Below, in pieces: positions 31,937 through 40,360 of a stretch of DNA of 64,000 nt (position 1 is the first letter of the stretch; the number at the start of each line of letters is the position of its first letter). The stretch spans positions 1,703,778 to 1,767,777 of the forward strand of contig JAPOWR010000001.1 in assembly GCA_026707545.1 (NCBI GenBank). The letters run 5' to 3'. The notes under the pieces were generated by a model that saw nothing but the letters and a program-made list of their open reading frames with translations, made no database searches and was not told the DNA's origin. The position numbers and the translations under genes are program-made. Source of the stretch: Acidobacteriota bacterium (GTDB taxonomy: Bacteria; Acidobacteriota; Thermoanaerobaculia; Multivoradales; Multivoraceae).

Positions 31937-33691
31937 CTACGCGGCCGGCCGACTTCGCACGAGCCGACCCGGCAGGGCGCCGGTCACCTCGTCGTTCTCC
32001 AGCACGACTTCACCGGCGCAGATCGTCGCGTCGTAGCCCTGCGGGCGTTGCATGTAGCGCTTGGCGTTCTCGGGCAGGTCGTAGACGAGGTACGGAGCCT
32101 CGGACGAGAGGCGGTCGAAGTCGATCACGCTGATGTCGGCGCGCTTGCCCGGCTTGAGGACGCCCCGGTCGGACAGGCCGTAGAGGGCCGCGTTGGCGCC
32201 GGTCTGCTTGTGGACGATCGTCTCGAGCTCGACCCGTTCGCCACGGGTGCGGTCGCGTCCCCAGAAGGCAAGGTTCCAGCTCGGCATGTGGGCGTCGCTG
32301 ACCGCGCCCACGTGCGCGCCCGCGTCGCTCAACCCATTGCACGTCAGCGGGTGCCGCATCAGGCCAGCCATGTAGTCGAAGTTCCGCTTCGAGTAGCCGT
32401 CCAGGTAGAACAGCAGCAACGTACTGCCATCGCCTTCGGTCAGAAGGTCGTAGAACGCCTCCGGCCCCGTGAGGCCCTTGCGCCTGGCATGGGCCGCGAC
32501 ACTGGCCTCCTGATCCGGCTCGTAGTTCGGCGGATCGCCGAGGACGTACACCGCCTCCGGCTGGGAGTGCATCAATTCCAGCAGTCCCGGCAGAAGGCTG
32601 CCCGGCGTCGCGTCGACAAGGAACGGGTGGTCCACGTCCTCCGGGCTGTTGCGCCGGGCGTCGTTCGTCATGTCCCAATCGCTGGCGAGGATCTTGGCGC
32701 GCACCTCCGGGTCACGCATCCGCTCGAGCCGCTCCGGCCTCGGCAGATGGCCGACCAGTTCGCGGTAGGCGTAGTTCAGGACGTACGGATGAAGCGACCC
32801 CTCCAGGTTCATCAGCACCGTCGTGCCGCGGCCGCGGATCTGCGGGAAGACCCGGATCCCCTTGTAGCGACGCTCCTCGAGCGCGGTCAGTCCTTCCTGC
32901 GCCGCCTCGCCCGAGAGATAGGTCACCGTGATCCCGTTCTTGCGGCCGAGGCCGAGCAACCACTCACGCTCGAATGGGCCAACGAACTGGAACACGCCGC
33001 CGCCGGCCTCGCTCATGCCGTTGGCGATCGCCTCGAGCTCCGGATAGCGGGCGAAGGTGCCCGGGATCATCTCCCCTTCCTTCGTGCGATGCGCCAGCAG
33101 CCGGTTCGACGAGACGCCGAAAGCGCCCGCCCGGATGCTCTCGCGCACGAGACGCTCCATCTCGGCCAGTTCGTCGTCCGTCGGCTGGATGTCCTCGGCG
33201 CCGCGCTCCCCCATGACGTAGGTGCGAAGCGCGCAGTGCGGCACCTGGGTGATCACGTCCATGATCCGCGGCTTGCCGTCGATTGCGTCGAGGTACTCGG
33301 GGAAGGTCTCCCACTTCCACTCCATGCCCGCCGACATCGCGATCGCCGGGATGTCCTCGACCGCGTCCATCAGGTCGAGCAGCCAGTCGCGATCCTTCGG
33401 CTTGACCGGCGCGAAGCCCACGCCGCAGTTGCCCATGACGATCGTCGTCACGCCGTTCCAGCAGGACGGCGTCAGGTAGGGGTCCCAGGACACCTGGGCA
33501 TCGAAGTGGGTGTGGATGTCGATCCAGCCCGGGACGACCAGCTTGCCCTCGGCGTCGATCTCCCGGCGCGCCTTGCCCACGCCCCCGTTGACCCTGGTGA
33601 TCACAGCACCGTCGATGGCGATGTCGCCCTGGAACTCCGGGGCGCCGGTGCCGTCGATGATCCGGCCGTTTCGAATGGCGATGTCATGCAT
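31937..33691 (-). CDS. N-acyl-D-amino acid deacylase-like amidohydrolase
   Basis: The protein has 584 residues. The start MHDIAIRNGRIIDGTG and H60-x-H62 in WIDIHTHFDAQ are the metal-binding start of the amidohydrolase superfamily. NGVTTIVMGNCGVGFAPVKP is the hallmark of the D-aminoacylase branch (NCG near the zinc Cys). DAGAHVG and a C-terminal GVLKPGKRADISVIDFD are also typical. It would deacylate an N-acyl-D-amino acid or a related cyclic amide. ATG 33691 is chosen with GAGG upstream; the longer reading overlaps the next gene. It is 23 bp downstream of the PhyH gene. Confidence 0.88.
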   Translation of the reverse strand: MHDIAIRNGRIIDGTGAPEFQGDIAIDGAVITRVNGGVGKARREIDAEGKLVVPGWIDIHTHFDAQVSWDPYLTPSCWNGVTTIVMGNCGVGFAPVKPKDRDWLLDLMDAVEDIPAIAMSAGMEWKWETFPEYLDAIDGKPRIMDVITQVPHCALRTYVMGERGAEDIQPTDDELAEMERLVRESIRAGAFGVSSNRLLAHRTKEGEMIPGTFARYPELEAIANGMSEAGGGVFQFVGPFEREWLLGLGRKNGITVTYLSGEAAQEGLTALEERRYKGIRVFPQIRGRGTTVLMNLEGSLHPYVLNYAYRELVGHLPRPERLERMRDPEVRAKILASDWDMTNDARRNSPEDVDHPFLVDATPGSLLPGLLELMHSQPEAVYVLGDPPNYEPDQEASVAAHARRKGLTGPEAFYDLLTEGDGSTLLLFYLDGYSKRNFDYMAGLMRHPLTCNGLSDAGAHVGAVSDAHMPSWNLAFWGRDRTRGERVELETIVHKQTGANAALYGLSDRGVLKPGKRADISVIDFDRLSSEAPYLVYDLPENAKRYMQRPQGYDATICAGEVVLENDEVTGALPGRLVRSRPAA

Positions 33692-33714
33692 GCTCGGTCC
33701 TCTAGTAACAGGTC

Positions 33715-34842
33715 TCAGGTCTGTGATTTGGCGGCGAGCTCGCCGGCGACGATATCCGCCATCCCGTCCCACTCGCTCCAGTGGTCGCAGAGTGCGTCGA
33801 TCGCCACCTGCCACGGGTCGTACCCTTGCGGATAGTCGAGGAAGTTCCCTTTCCAACCGCGGTCGGGGTGATCACTGTCGCCCAGCACGCGGGCCCCGCC
33901 GGGCCGCTCCCGCCGCAGCCGGAAGTAGACATTCATCCGGGGCTCGGAGCCCTCGTAGTTCCGGGTGCCGCAGTGGGGTATCGCGTGGACGGTGAGGACG
34001 GCGTCGCCCTCGTCGAGCAGCACCGGTGTCGGCTGCGGCCACATCGCCCCGTCCGGCGTGTACTCGGCGCCTTCGCTGTACTGGTCACGCACGGCCTGGG
34101 GCAGGTAGTTCATGCCCACTCCGTCCTCGCCCATCGGCACCAGCCGGGGCCAACCCGGACCTTCCGGACCGATCGGGCCGCCCTGCTCCCGCTGCCAGCG
34201 GAAGAACGCCTGAACCGCATGGTGGGCGCCGCGTAGCACCGCCAGGTTGCCCCGCCCGAACTCGGTCTGGTCGTTCAGCGCCACGCCGACGAAGGCGGTG
34301 AAGCTGCCGATCGACAGGCGGCAATCCGGATCCTGGAACAGCGGCGTCATGTTGCGGCCGATGACCGTCGCGTCGCCGGCGCCGAAGTGCTCGGTGCGCG
34401 GCGCGCTCCAGTCGTCGACCTCGCCCTGCGAGTTCGGGATCGCGCCGGTCCACAGCCCGTCGAGATGGGGGAAGAAGCCGTAGTTCGGAAGCTGGTTGTC
34501 CGGCAGACCGTGGTGGCCGATCTCGGGTGACGGGTCGCTCGGATAGAGCACCATCGGCATCGCCCGCTGCGGCGGATCGTACGGTCCCATCGTGTTGCGC
34601 AGGATTTCGCCCAAGCAGGACTCGTTGACGAGCGCCGGAAACTCCGGCGACCCGGATAGCTCGCCGTAGTAGTCGAACAACCGGCCGGAACGCCCCGCGA
34701 TGACGTTGATCCGCCGCTTCGCCCCGTAGGTCAACTCCGGCTCCACCGCGTTCTTCAGCACGATGAAGCCGTCGCGGTAGAACCGCCGTTCCTGCTCCGG
34801 CGAGAGTTCGGGCGGGTGGAGTGCGGGAATCGCTGCGCTCAT
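33715..34842 (-). CDS. Phytanoyl-CoA dioxygenase (PhyH)-like enzyme
   Basis: This 375-residue Fe(II)/2-oxoglutarate dioxygenase opens with LSPEQERRFYRDGFIVLKNAV, the usual PhyH N-terminus. H126-x-D128 in FFPHLDGLW and the distal His in VHAIPHCGTRNY form the iron triad; Arg in the following segment would bind 2-oxoglutarate. PhyH proteins hydroxylate C-2 of branched acyl-CoAs or other small molecules. A 2-hydroxyacyl-CoA lyase homologue is encoded at 47153. ATG 34842 carries an AGAGAGG site; the longer frame would enter the sulfatase. Confidence 0.82.
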   Translation of the reverse strand: MSAAIPALHPPELSPEQERRFYRDGFIVLKNAVEPELTYGAKRRINVIAGRSGRLFDYYGELSGSPEFPALVNESCLGEILRNTMGPYDPPQRAMPMVLYPSDPSPEIGHHGLPDNQLPNYGFFPHLDGLWTGAIPNSQGEVDDWSAPRTEHFGAGDATVIGRNMTPLFQDPDCRLSIGSFTAFVGVALNDQTEFGRGNLAVLRGAHHAVQAFFRWQREQGGPIGPEGPGWPRLVPMGEDGVGMNYLPQAVRDQYSEGAEYTPDGAMWPQPTPVLLDEGDAVLTVHAIPHCGTRNYEGSEPRMNVYFRLRRERPGGARVLGDSDHPDRGWKGNFLDYPQGYDPWQVAIDALCDHWSEWDGMADIVAGELAAKSQT

Positions 34843-34855
34843 TCGTGGCCTCTCT

Positions 34856-36418
34856 TCAGAAGTAGAGCTGAATCGCCTGACCGTGCAGTTCAGCGAGTGT
34901 CGAGCGCTTGCTGATCCACATCGGCTCCGCGAGGTCCGCCTCCCAGGCCGCAAGTGCCGCTTCGAGGCGTTTGACCACCTCGGGGTTCTGATCGGCCACG
35001 TTCACCCGCTCGCCGACGTCCGCCTCGAGGTCGTGGAGCACCGTCAACTGGCCGTGGACCGACACCGGCGGGTAGTCCTCTTCGGGCAGAAGGCGGCCGC
35101 CGCGGCTCAGCACGGAGGCCGGATCCTGGTCGGTCAGGTCGACCCGCCACAGCTTCCACTTGCCCGAGCGGACCGCCGCGTTGGGCAGGGACCGCCAGAA
35201 CAGGTACTCATGCGGCGGTCCCTCGATCTCGCCGCGCAGGTACGGCAGGAGGTTCACGCTGTCATCGGTACCCGCGTCCGACCCAGCCGCCGCGGCGAAC
35301 GTCGCGTACAGGTCGAGGACGCTCGCGGGCCGGCTGTAGACCTCGCCCTGGGGCAGACCCGCCGGCCACTTGACCAGGTAAGGCACCCGGATGCCGCCGT
35401 CCAGGTGATAGCGCTTGCCTCCGGAAAGCGGCGAGTTCGTGCAGATGACGGCCGGCATGTAGTTGATGCAGCCGTTGTCGGAGATGAAGACGACGAGCGT
35501 GTTCTCTTCCAGTCCCCGCTCCCTGAGCGTCGCGGTGACGCGACCCACCATGTCGTCGATGGACGAGACCATGGCCGCGTAGATCCGGGCCCCTTCTTCC
35601 TCTATGTGCGCGTACCGGTCCACGTACCTGCTCGTGGCCTGAATCGGCGTGTGAGGCGCGTTCGGCGCCAGCATCAGGAAGAAGGGCTCGCCGGCGTTAC
35701 GCTCGATGAATGAGACCGCGCGGTCGGCGAACACGTCGGTCAGGTACTCGTCGACTTCCACGACCTCGTAGCCATCCAGGATCGCGCGCGGGCCGTCGCC
35801 GCGGTCGCCGGTGACCGGCGCCGGAGTGATCTCGTTCGGCTCGGTCGCGGCGGGCTGCCTCCGCGGCCAGCTATGGCCGTCCGGGTCGTTGGGGTCGAGG
35901 TAGCTCGTGCCGCCGCCCAGATGGCCGAAGAACTCGTCGAAACCCCGCTTCAGCGGGTGGTATTGCTCGCGGAAGCCCAGGTGCCACTTCCCTACCAGGC
36001 CGGTCGCGTAACCGGCCTCGCGCATCATGTCGCCGAGCGTCGTTTCGTCCTCCGGCAATCCGAGCTCGGCGTCGGCGTTCCGCTCGTAGTTCGCCGTCGG
36101 GTTGTACTCGTAGCCGAACCGGTTCTGGTAGCGGCCCGTGTAGAGACCCGCCCGCATCGGACTGCAGACCGCCGCCGAAACGTAGCCGTCGGTCAGCCGG
36201 ACCCCGTTCGCCGCCAGTTCGTCGATGTGCGGAGTCGAGATGACCGTCGATCCGTTGGCGCCGATGTCGCCGTAGCCGAGGTCGTCGGCGAGGATGACGA
36301 TGACGTTGGGCGGAGGCGGCGCGGGCGCCGAATCCCCACCGGCCTCGGGATCCGGGCCGCAACCAACCATGGCGACGGCGAGCGCGAGTGCAGCAGCAGT
36401 CCACTGGCGGCTCTTCAT
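34856..36418 (-). CDS. Sulfatase lipoprotein with CSPMR signature
   Basis: The protein has 520 residues and a lipoprotein signal (lipobox ending at C20), so it is membrane anchored. PNVIVILADDLGYGDIGANG starts the sulfatase fold. The active-site signature is C85-S-P-M-R, keeping the Cys, Pro and Arg needed for formylglycine formation but with Met where Ser or Thr is common. GKWHLGF, FISDNGCINYMP and GGIRVPYLVKWPAG complete the family pattern. It would release sulfate from an extracellular substrate. It lies 13 bp upstream of the PhyH gene and 34 bp downstream of the tannase-like gene. Confidence 0.88.
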   Translation of the reverse strand: MKSRQWTAAALALAVAMVGCGPDPEAGGDSAPAPPPPNVIVILADDLGYGDIGANGSTVISTPHIDELAANGVRLTDGYVSAAVCSPMRAGLYTGRYQNRFGYEYNPTANYERNADAELGLPEDETTLGDMMREAGYATGLVGKWHLGFREQYHPLKRGFDEFFGHLGGGTSYLDPNDPDGHSWPRRQPAATEPNEITPAPVTGDRGDGPRAILDGYEVVEVDEYLTDVFADRAVSFIERNAGEPFFLMLAPNAPHTPIQATSRYVDRYAHIEEEGARIYAAMVSSIDDMVGRVTATLRERGLEENTLVVFISDNGCINYMPAVICTNSPLSGGKRYHLDGGIRVPYLVKWPAGLPQGEVYSRPASVLDLYATFAAAAGSDAGTDDSVNLLPYLRGEIEGPPHEYLFWRSLPNAAVRSGKWKLWRVDLTDQDPASVLSRGGRLLPEEDYPPVSVHGQLTVLHDLEADVGERVNVADQNPEVVKRLEAALAAWEADLAEPMWISKRSTLAELHGQAIQLYF

Positions 36419-36452
36419 GTCGAGCTCCTCTTGCCTTGTGCCCCCACCTCGG

Positions 36453-37928
36453 CTACCTGCAGCTCCAATTCGCCGCGTCGTTCACGTCGCCCTCGCCGCT
36501 GTACTTCGCCGTCTCCGGCCACGCGCAGAGCGGCCGCGTGAACGTAGGCTCCGGTCCCGGACGGCTTGCCTCGATCCGCTCGGGCGCAATCCCCTTCTCA
36601 GTCCAAGCCACAAGAGGGTCGACGTAGTCGGCGACCCAGGCGCCGGGGCCGCGGGAGCAGTGGATCATGCCGGGCACCATGAACAGGCGGAAGAAGTCCG
36701 CCGCCTCATCGGCCCCGCCGCTCTCCTTCTCCACCTCGTGCAGGTAGTCCATCGCCCGTTGCGGGCGGAGCGGATAATCGTTCCAGCCCTGGTACATGAG
36801 CAGCTTGCCGCCACGGGCCCGGAACGCCGAGAGGTCCGCCGTCAGCACGTCGAGCGGCGCGGTGGCGGCTGCGAGCAGATCACGGTCGGCGACCGGGTCG
36901 AACGCATCGACGTCGAAGTCCGGCTCGAAGCGCATCAGGGCCTCAAGCAGCACGTCCATGCCGTCGATCAGCGACTGGTCCGGTGCCCCCCGCCGGGCGG
37001 TCGGCAGCATCCACGTCGCCCAGTCGCCGGCGTCCTCGGCGCCCGGCGGCACCCCCGGCGAAAGGACGTTGCCGTCCGCGTCGACAACGTCTCCGTACAT
37101 GTAGCGGGCGGTCTGGAGCTGGCCCGCGGTGAGGCAGTTCTCGGTCGAGTCGGGGGGGCACTGCAGGGCGTTCAGATCGAAGACGTCCGCGGTGCACTTC
37201 ATCGGATCGTCGATCACGCCGTCCTCGACTCCGTCCAGCGCGTCGCACGCCTCGCGGGACGCCTTGCCGAGCAACTGGAACGACTCCGGGGTCAGGGGAT
37301 GCTTCGCCTGCAGGCGCGCTCCGCCGATCATCCAGGGCACGAACTCCTGGAAACGGAAGGCCGGCGCTCCGGCCAGGACGCCGTCGTAGTCGTCGGGAAA
37401 GCGGGTCGCCTCGAGCATCGCCGCACGCCCGCCGTTCGAGCAGCCCTTGACGTAGGAGTAGTCGATCTCGCGGCCGTAGTAGCGCTGGATCACCCGCTTG
37501 GCGGCCGCGGTCGCCAGGTGGACGCCGCGGTAGGCGTAGTCGAGCAGGGCCTCGGGCTGCCGCACGTAGTCGCGGTCCTGACCCTCGTGGCCGGTGTCGG
37601 TCGAAGCCATCGCGAAACCGCGGCCCAGCAGGCTCGTCGTGTCGCCGATGAACCCCGCGGCGCCGCCGACCGTGCTGAACATCATCCGGCCGTTCCAGTC
37701 GTCCGGCAGCGTGACCTCGAAGCGGATCGCCCGGTTGACGACACCGCGCACACGGCAGTGGGCTGGCGCCCGTTCCGACGCCGCGACCCGCATCCCGGGC
37801 TCGATCGCGTGGTCGAGGTCGGTCAGGGCGACCAGGCCGCGGCAGTCGCGGCCGGTGTCGTTGGCGGCAAGCGGAGCCGCGACAACCGCGAGGAGCAGCT
37901 GGGCGAGAGCGAAGGGTCGGGGCATCAT
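36453..37928 (-). CDS. Tannase/feruloyl esterase family protein, secreted
   Basis: This 491-residue protein has a signal peptide (MMPRPFALAQLLLAVVAAPLAA). It has the tannase family order: CRVRGVVNRAIRFEVTLPDDWNGRMMF, GFAMASTDTGHEG, and KGCSNGGR with the catalytic Ser in GCSNGG. A Cys-rich stretch follows (CDALDGVEDGVIDDPMKC, CPPDSTENCLT) and binds calcium in known members. GMIHCSRGPG supplies the late His. It cleaves ester bonds of phenolic acids or similar aromatic esters in the periplasm. ATG 37928 is chosen for its GGAGAAG site and signal peptide. Confidence 0.87.
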   Translation of the reverse strand: MMPRPFALAQLLLAVVAAPLAANDTGRDCRGLVALTDLDHAIEPGMRVAASERAPAHCRVRGVVNRAIRFEVTLPDDWNGRMMFSTVGGAAGFIGDTTSLLGRGFAMASTDTGHEGQDRDYVRQPEALLDYAYRGVHLATAAAKRVIQRYYGREIDYSYVKGCSNGGRAAMLEATRFPDDYDGVLAGAPAFRFQEFVPWMIGGARLQAKHPLTPESFQLLGKASREACDALDGVEDGVIDDPMKCTADVFDLNALQCPPDSTENCLTAGQLQTARYMYGDVVDADGNVLSPGVPPGAEDAGDWATWMLPTARRGAPDQSLIDGMDVLLEALMRFEPDFDVDAFDPVADRDLLAAATAPLDVLTADLSAFRARGGKLLMYQGWNDYPLRPQRAMDYLHEVEKESGGADEAADFFRLFMVPGMIHCSRGPGAWVADYVDPLVAWTEKGIAPERIEASRPGPEPTFTRPLCAWPETAKYSGEGDVNDAANWSCR

Positions 37929-37959
37929 GTGGTGCTTCTCCAGGGAGGGGTGTCGAAGA

Positions 37960-38802
37960 TCAGGCCGCAACGCCGGCACGGGCGATGAGCGCCACCGTGC
38001 CGTCCGCCTTGGCGATCCAGACGAAGGCCGCGGTGCGTTCGGGATCGTCCGGATCCGGACCGGTCACGACACCGTTGACGCTGATCGTGTCCCCGGGCCA
38101 GACCGGGTTCGTGAACTTGAGGTCGAAGGAGCCGCTCCGCCACCATGCCTCGCCGAAACGCTCTTCGAGAATGTGGCCAACGTAGCCCATCGTCATCCGG
38201 CCGCCGACCACGACGTCCTGGAAGCCGAGTTCACGGGACGCTTCCCTGTCGGTGTGGTAGTTCGCGTTGCCGTGAAAGAACTGGCCGCACATCTCGAGTG
38301 AGATCGTGCGCTCCAGGCCTCCGAACCGTTCACCCTCCGGCACGTCGAAGCGGCGTGCACCCGGCTTCTTCCGCGGATCGCGCAGGTCGACGTCGCCAAC
38401 GTACTCCTGATCGCGCAGGAAGCTCTGGTGGTGGTGGGTCTCCAGGACCTGCCGGCCGTCGCCGTCGCTGAGTCGGACCCGGTAGTCGACGACGACGCGG
38501 TTGCGCCGATCGTAGATGTCGCAGATGTCGCCATCGACGGTGTAGACGGTGCCCGCCTTCATCGGCGCCGAAAGCGCCCATTCCTCGCGCATCCAGAGAT
38601 GCCCGGTCTGGTTGGCGAACGCGATCTCGCGAAAGTAGTCGCCGTCCGGGCCACTAGCGATCGTGGACGGCAACAGGCCGCTGCTCGGCGGTTCGAGTTC
38701 CAGGCCGCCGTAGTAGTCCGCGAGCACGGCGTCGTCGACGACGAAGCTCCCGCTGCTCAGCCGCTTTCCAACGTACGGCCCGTTTCCGTTCGCCCCGTCC
38801 AT
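37960..38802 (-). CDS. Double hotdog MaoC-like (R)-hydratase/dehydratase
   Basis: The protein has 280 residues with two hotdog halves. The first (to about 135) resembles a FAS1-type dehydratase N-terminal domain and the second (from about 165) a MaoC domain, with NYHTDREASRELGFQDVVVGGRMTMGYVGHIL, where Asp and His are the likely catalytic pair. Such proteins hydrate enoyl-CoA thioesters. GAGAAGAGG directly precedes ATG 38802. It is the next gene after the VOC protein and close to the two acyl-CoA dehydrogenases, which fits a beta-oxidation-like sequence. Confidence 0.82.
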   Translation of the reverse strand: MDGANGNGPYVGKRLSSGSFVVDDAVLADYYGGLELEPPSSGLLPSTIASGPDGDYFREIAFANQTGHLWMREEWALSAPMKAGTVYTVDGDICDIYDRRNRVVVDYRVRLSDGDGRQVLETHHHQSFLRDQEYVGDVDLRDPRKKPGARRFDVPEGERFGGLERTISLEMCGQFFHGNANYHTDREASRELGFQDVVVGGRMTMGYVGHILEERFGEAWWRSGSFDLKFTNPVWPGDTISVNGVVTGPDPDDPERTAAFVWIAKADGTVALIARAGVAA

Positions 38803-38818
38803 CCTCTTCTCCCTGTCT

Positions 38819-39232
38819 CTACTTCACCTGTACCAGTTCGATGCTCACGTTGTCGGGCGCCGCGAGATAGCAGAGCAACACGCCGGGTGCGAACTCCCAG
38901 GGTTCGACTGAGAACTCCGCGCCCCTGCCGCGCAGTTCCTCGCAGTACGCCAGCAGGTCGCCACGGTAGGTAAAGCCGAAGTGGTCCGTGCCCCACTCGT
39001 CGTGGCTGGAGTAGCCCTCGTACTCCCGCATCGGCCGAGTCGACACCGGGGTCTCGCCGGGCCGCCTGCCGCGCAGAAGCACCAGCACGCCACCGACCTC
39101 GACCCGGATCTGCGGTGCGCCGCGAACTTCGTGCTCGCCCGCGATCGTGGCGCCGAGCATGTCCCGATACCAGCGCGCGGAAGCGTGCGGGTCCTCGCAG
39201 ATGATGTGGACGTGCTCGAAGGTCAGCGACAT
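38819..39232 (-). CDS. VOC (glyoxalase/dioxygenase superfamily) protein
   Basis: This 137-residue protein has the two beta-alpha-beta-beta-beta halves of the vicinal oxygen chelate fold. EHVHIICEDPHASARWYRDMLG starts the first and DHFGFTYRGDLLAYCEELRGRGAEF the second, ending IELVQVK. His9, His near 87 and Glu near 133 could bind a metal. The family includes glyoxalases, epimerases and ring-cleaving dioxygenases; the exact activity is not readable. It sits between the acyl-CoA dehydrogenase and MaoC-like genes; methylmalonyl-CoA epimerase-like action is one possibility. Confidence 0.82.
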   Translation of the reverse strand: MSLTFEHVHIICEDPHASARWYRDMLGATIAGEHEVRGAPQIRVEVGGVLVLLRGRRPGETPVSTRPMREYEGYSSHDEWGTDHFGFTYRGDLLAYCEELRGRGAEFSVEPWEFAPGVLLCYLAAPDNVSIELVQVK

Positions 39233-39262
39233 CGACAGGCCAGGCTCGGAGAAAGCCGGAGC

Positions 39263-40360
39263 CTATCGCTCCAGGACCGCGCGCCGCGCCTCGACGAGCA
39301 GCGGCCACAGGCCGGCCCCACCGGAGCGAATCGCCATTTCGCCGACCCGCTGCTGCCAGTAGCCCTCGTCCCCGTCGGCGTCCCGCCAGGCCCAGAGCCG
39401 GCGCGTGAAACGGTGCAGGTCGTGCTCGCGCGTGTAGCCGATCGCGCCGTGGAGTTGATGGGCGATCCGCGTGACTTCGTAGCAGGCTTCGCTGGCGCGC
39501 GCCTTGGCGCAGGCCGCCATGAACGTGGCGTCACCGCCGTCTCGGTCGAGCACCGTCTCGACAGCTGTGACCGCGGTATCCGCCGCGACGCCGACCACGG
39601 CGGTGTGGCTCGCCATCACGGCTACGAGCTGCTGCACCGCCTGGAAGCGGGCCAGCGGCCGCCCGAACTGGACCCGCCCCTGAACGTGCTCGATCGTCAG
39701 ATCGAGAATGCGCTCCATGGCGCCCGCGATCATCGCGCTGCGGGCGACGGCCATCAGGGTGGAGAGAGACTGTTTCGAGGCCAAGCCTCCCGACTGTTGC
39801 GGCGGGATCGGCGGGGGCTCTCGCAACCGCCCCACCGGTTCGCCGGCGCTGTTCGTGCCGCGCTCGAACTCGACTTCGCCGCCGGCGACCCAGCCGACGC
39901 CGCCCGTAGCGTCCGAGACGACCAGCGCTGAGACGTCGTTCGGCCAAGGCACCTCGAGTCGGCCCGCCGCCGTCACCACTCCCAGTGGACCCATGGGCGC
40001 CTCGAGGCCGGAGCCCAAGAGCAACCATCGGCCGATCATCGTTTCGACAAGGGGCAACGGCAACGCAAAGCCGCCGGCCGTCCGCGCCACCGCCATCGCG
40101 TCGCCGAAGTCGACTCCGGCGCCACCGTCCTCCTCGGCCAGGAGCATGTCGACCAGGCCGTTCTCCTCGATCGCCCGCCAGTGGTCCCCCGGGAAACGGC
40201 CTTCCTCGACCGCTTCGAAGACTGTGTCCTCCGACGCCGCCTCGAACAGGCGCACCGCCGTGTCCAGAAGGAGCTGCCTCATCGCCATCCGAGCGCCCGA
40301 GGACGGGCGCTCGGACTGGTTCGCGGATCGGCGCGGATCGCGCCGCCCGGGTTCGCTCAT
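39263..40360 (-). CDS. Acyl-CoA dehydrogenase, second subunit-like
   Basis: The protein has 365 residues. The C-terminal half is typical (RVQFGRPLARFQAVQQLVAVM and HQLHGAIGYTREHDLHRFTRRLWAW). The N-terminal domain is short and diverged, and the middle FAD segment is weak. Its start overlaps the stop of the upstream acyl-CoA dehydrogenase by ATGA, so the two are translationally coupled. Paired, unlike dehydrogenase genes of this sort form heterotetramers in steroid side-chain degradation. It may be the half lacking a full FAD site; this is inference. Confidence 0.85.
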   Translation of the reverse strand: MSEPGRRDPRRSANQSERPSSGARMAMRQLLLDTAVRLFEAASEDTVFEAVEEGRFPGDHWRAIEENGLVDMLLAEEDGGAGVDFGDAMAVARTAGGFALPLPLVETMIGRWLLLGSGLEAPMGPLGVVTAAGRLEVPWPNDVSALVVSDATGGVGWVAGGEVEFERGTNSAGEPVGRLREPPPIPPQQSGGLASKQSLSTLMAVARSAMIAGAMERILDLTIEHVQGRVQFGRPLARFQAVQQLVAVMASHTAVVGVAADTAVTAVETVLDRDGGDATFMAACAKARASEACYEVTRIAHQLHGAIGYTREHDLHRFTRRLWAWRDADGDEGYWQQRVGEMAIRSGGAGLWPLLVEARRAVLER

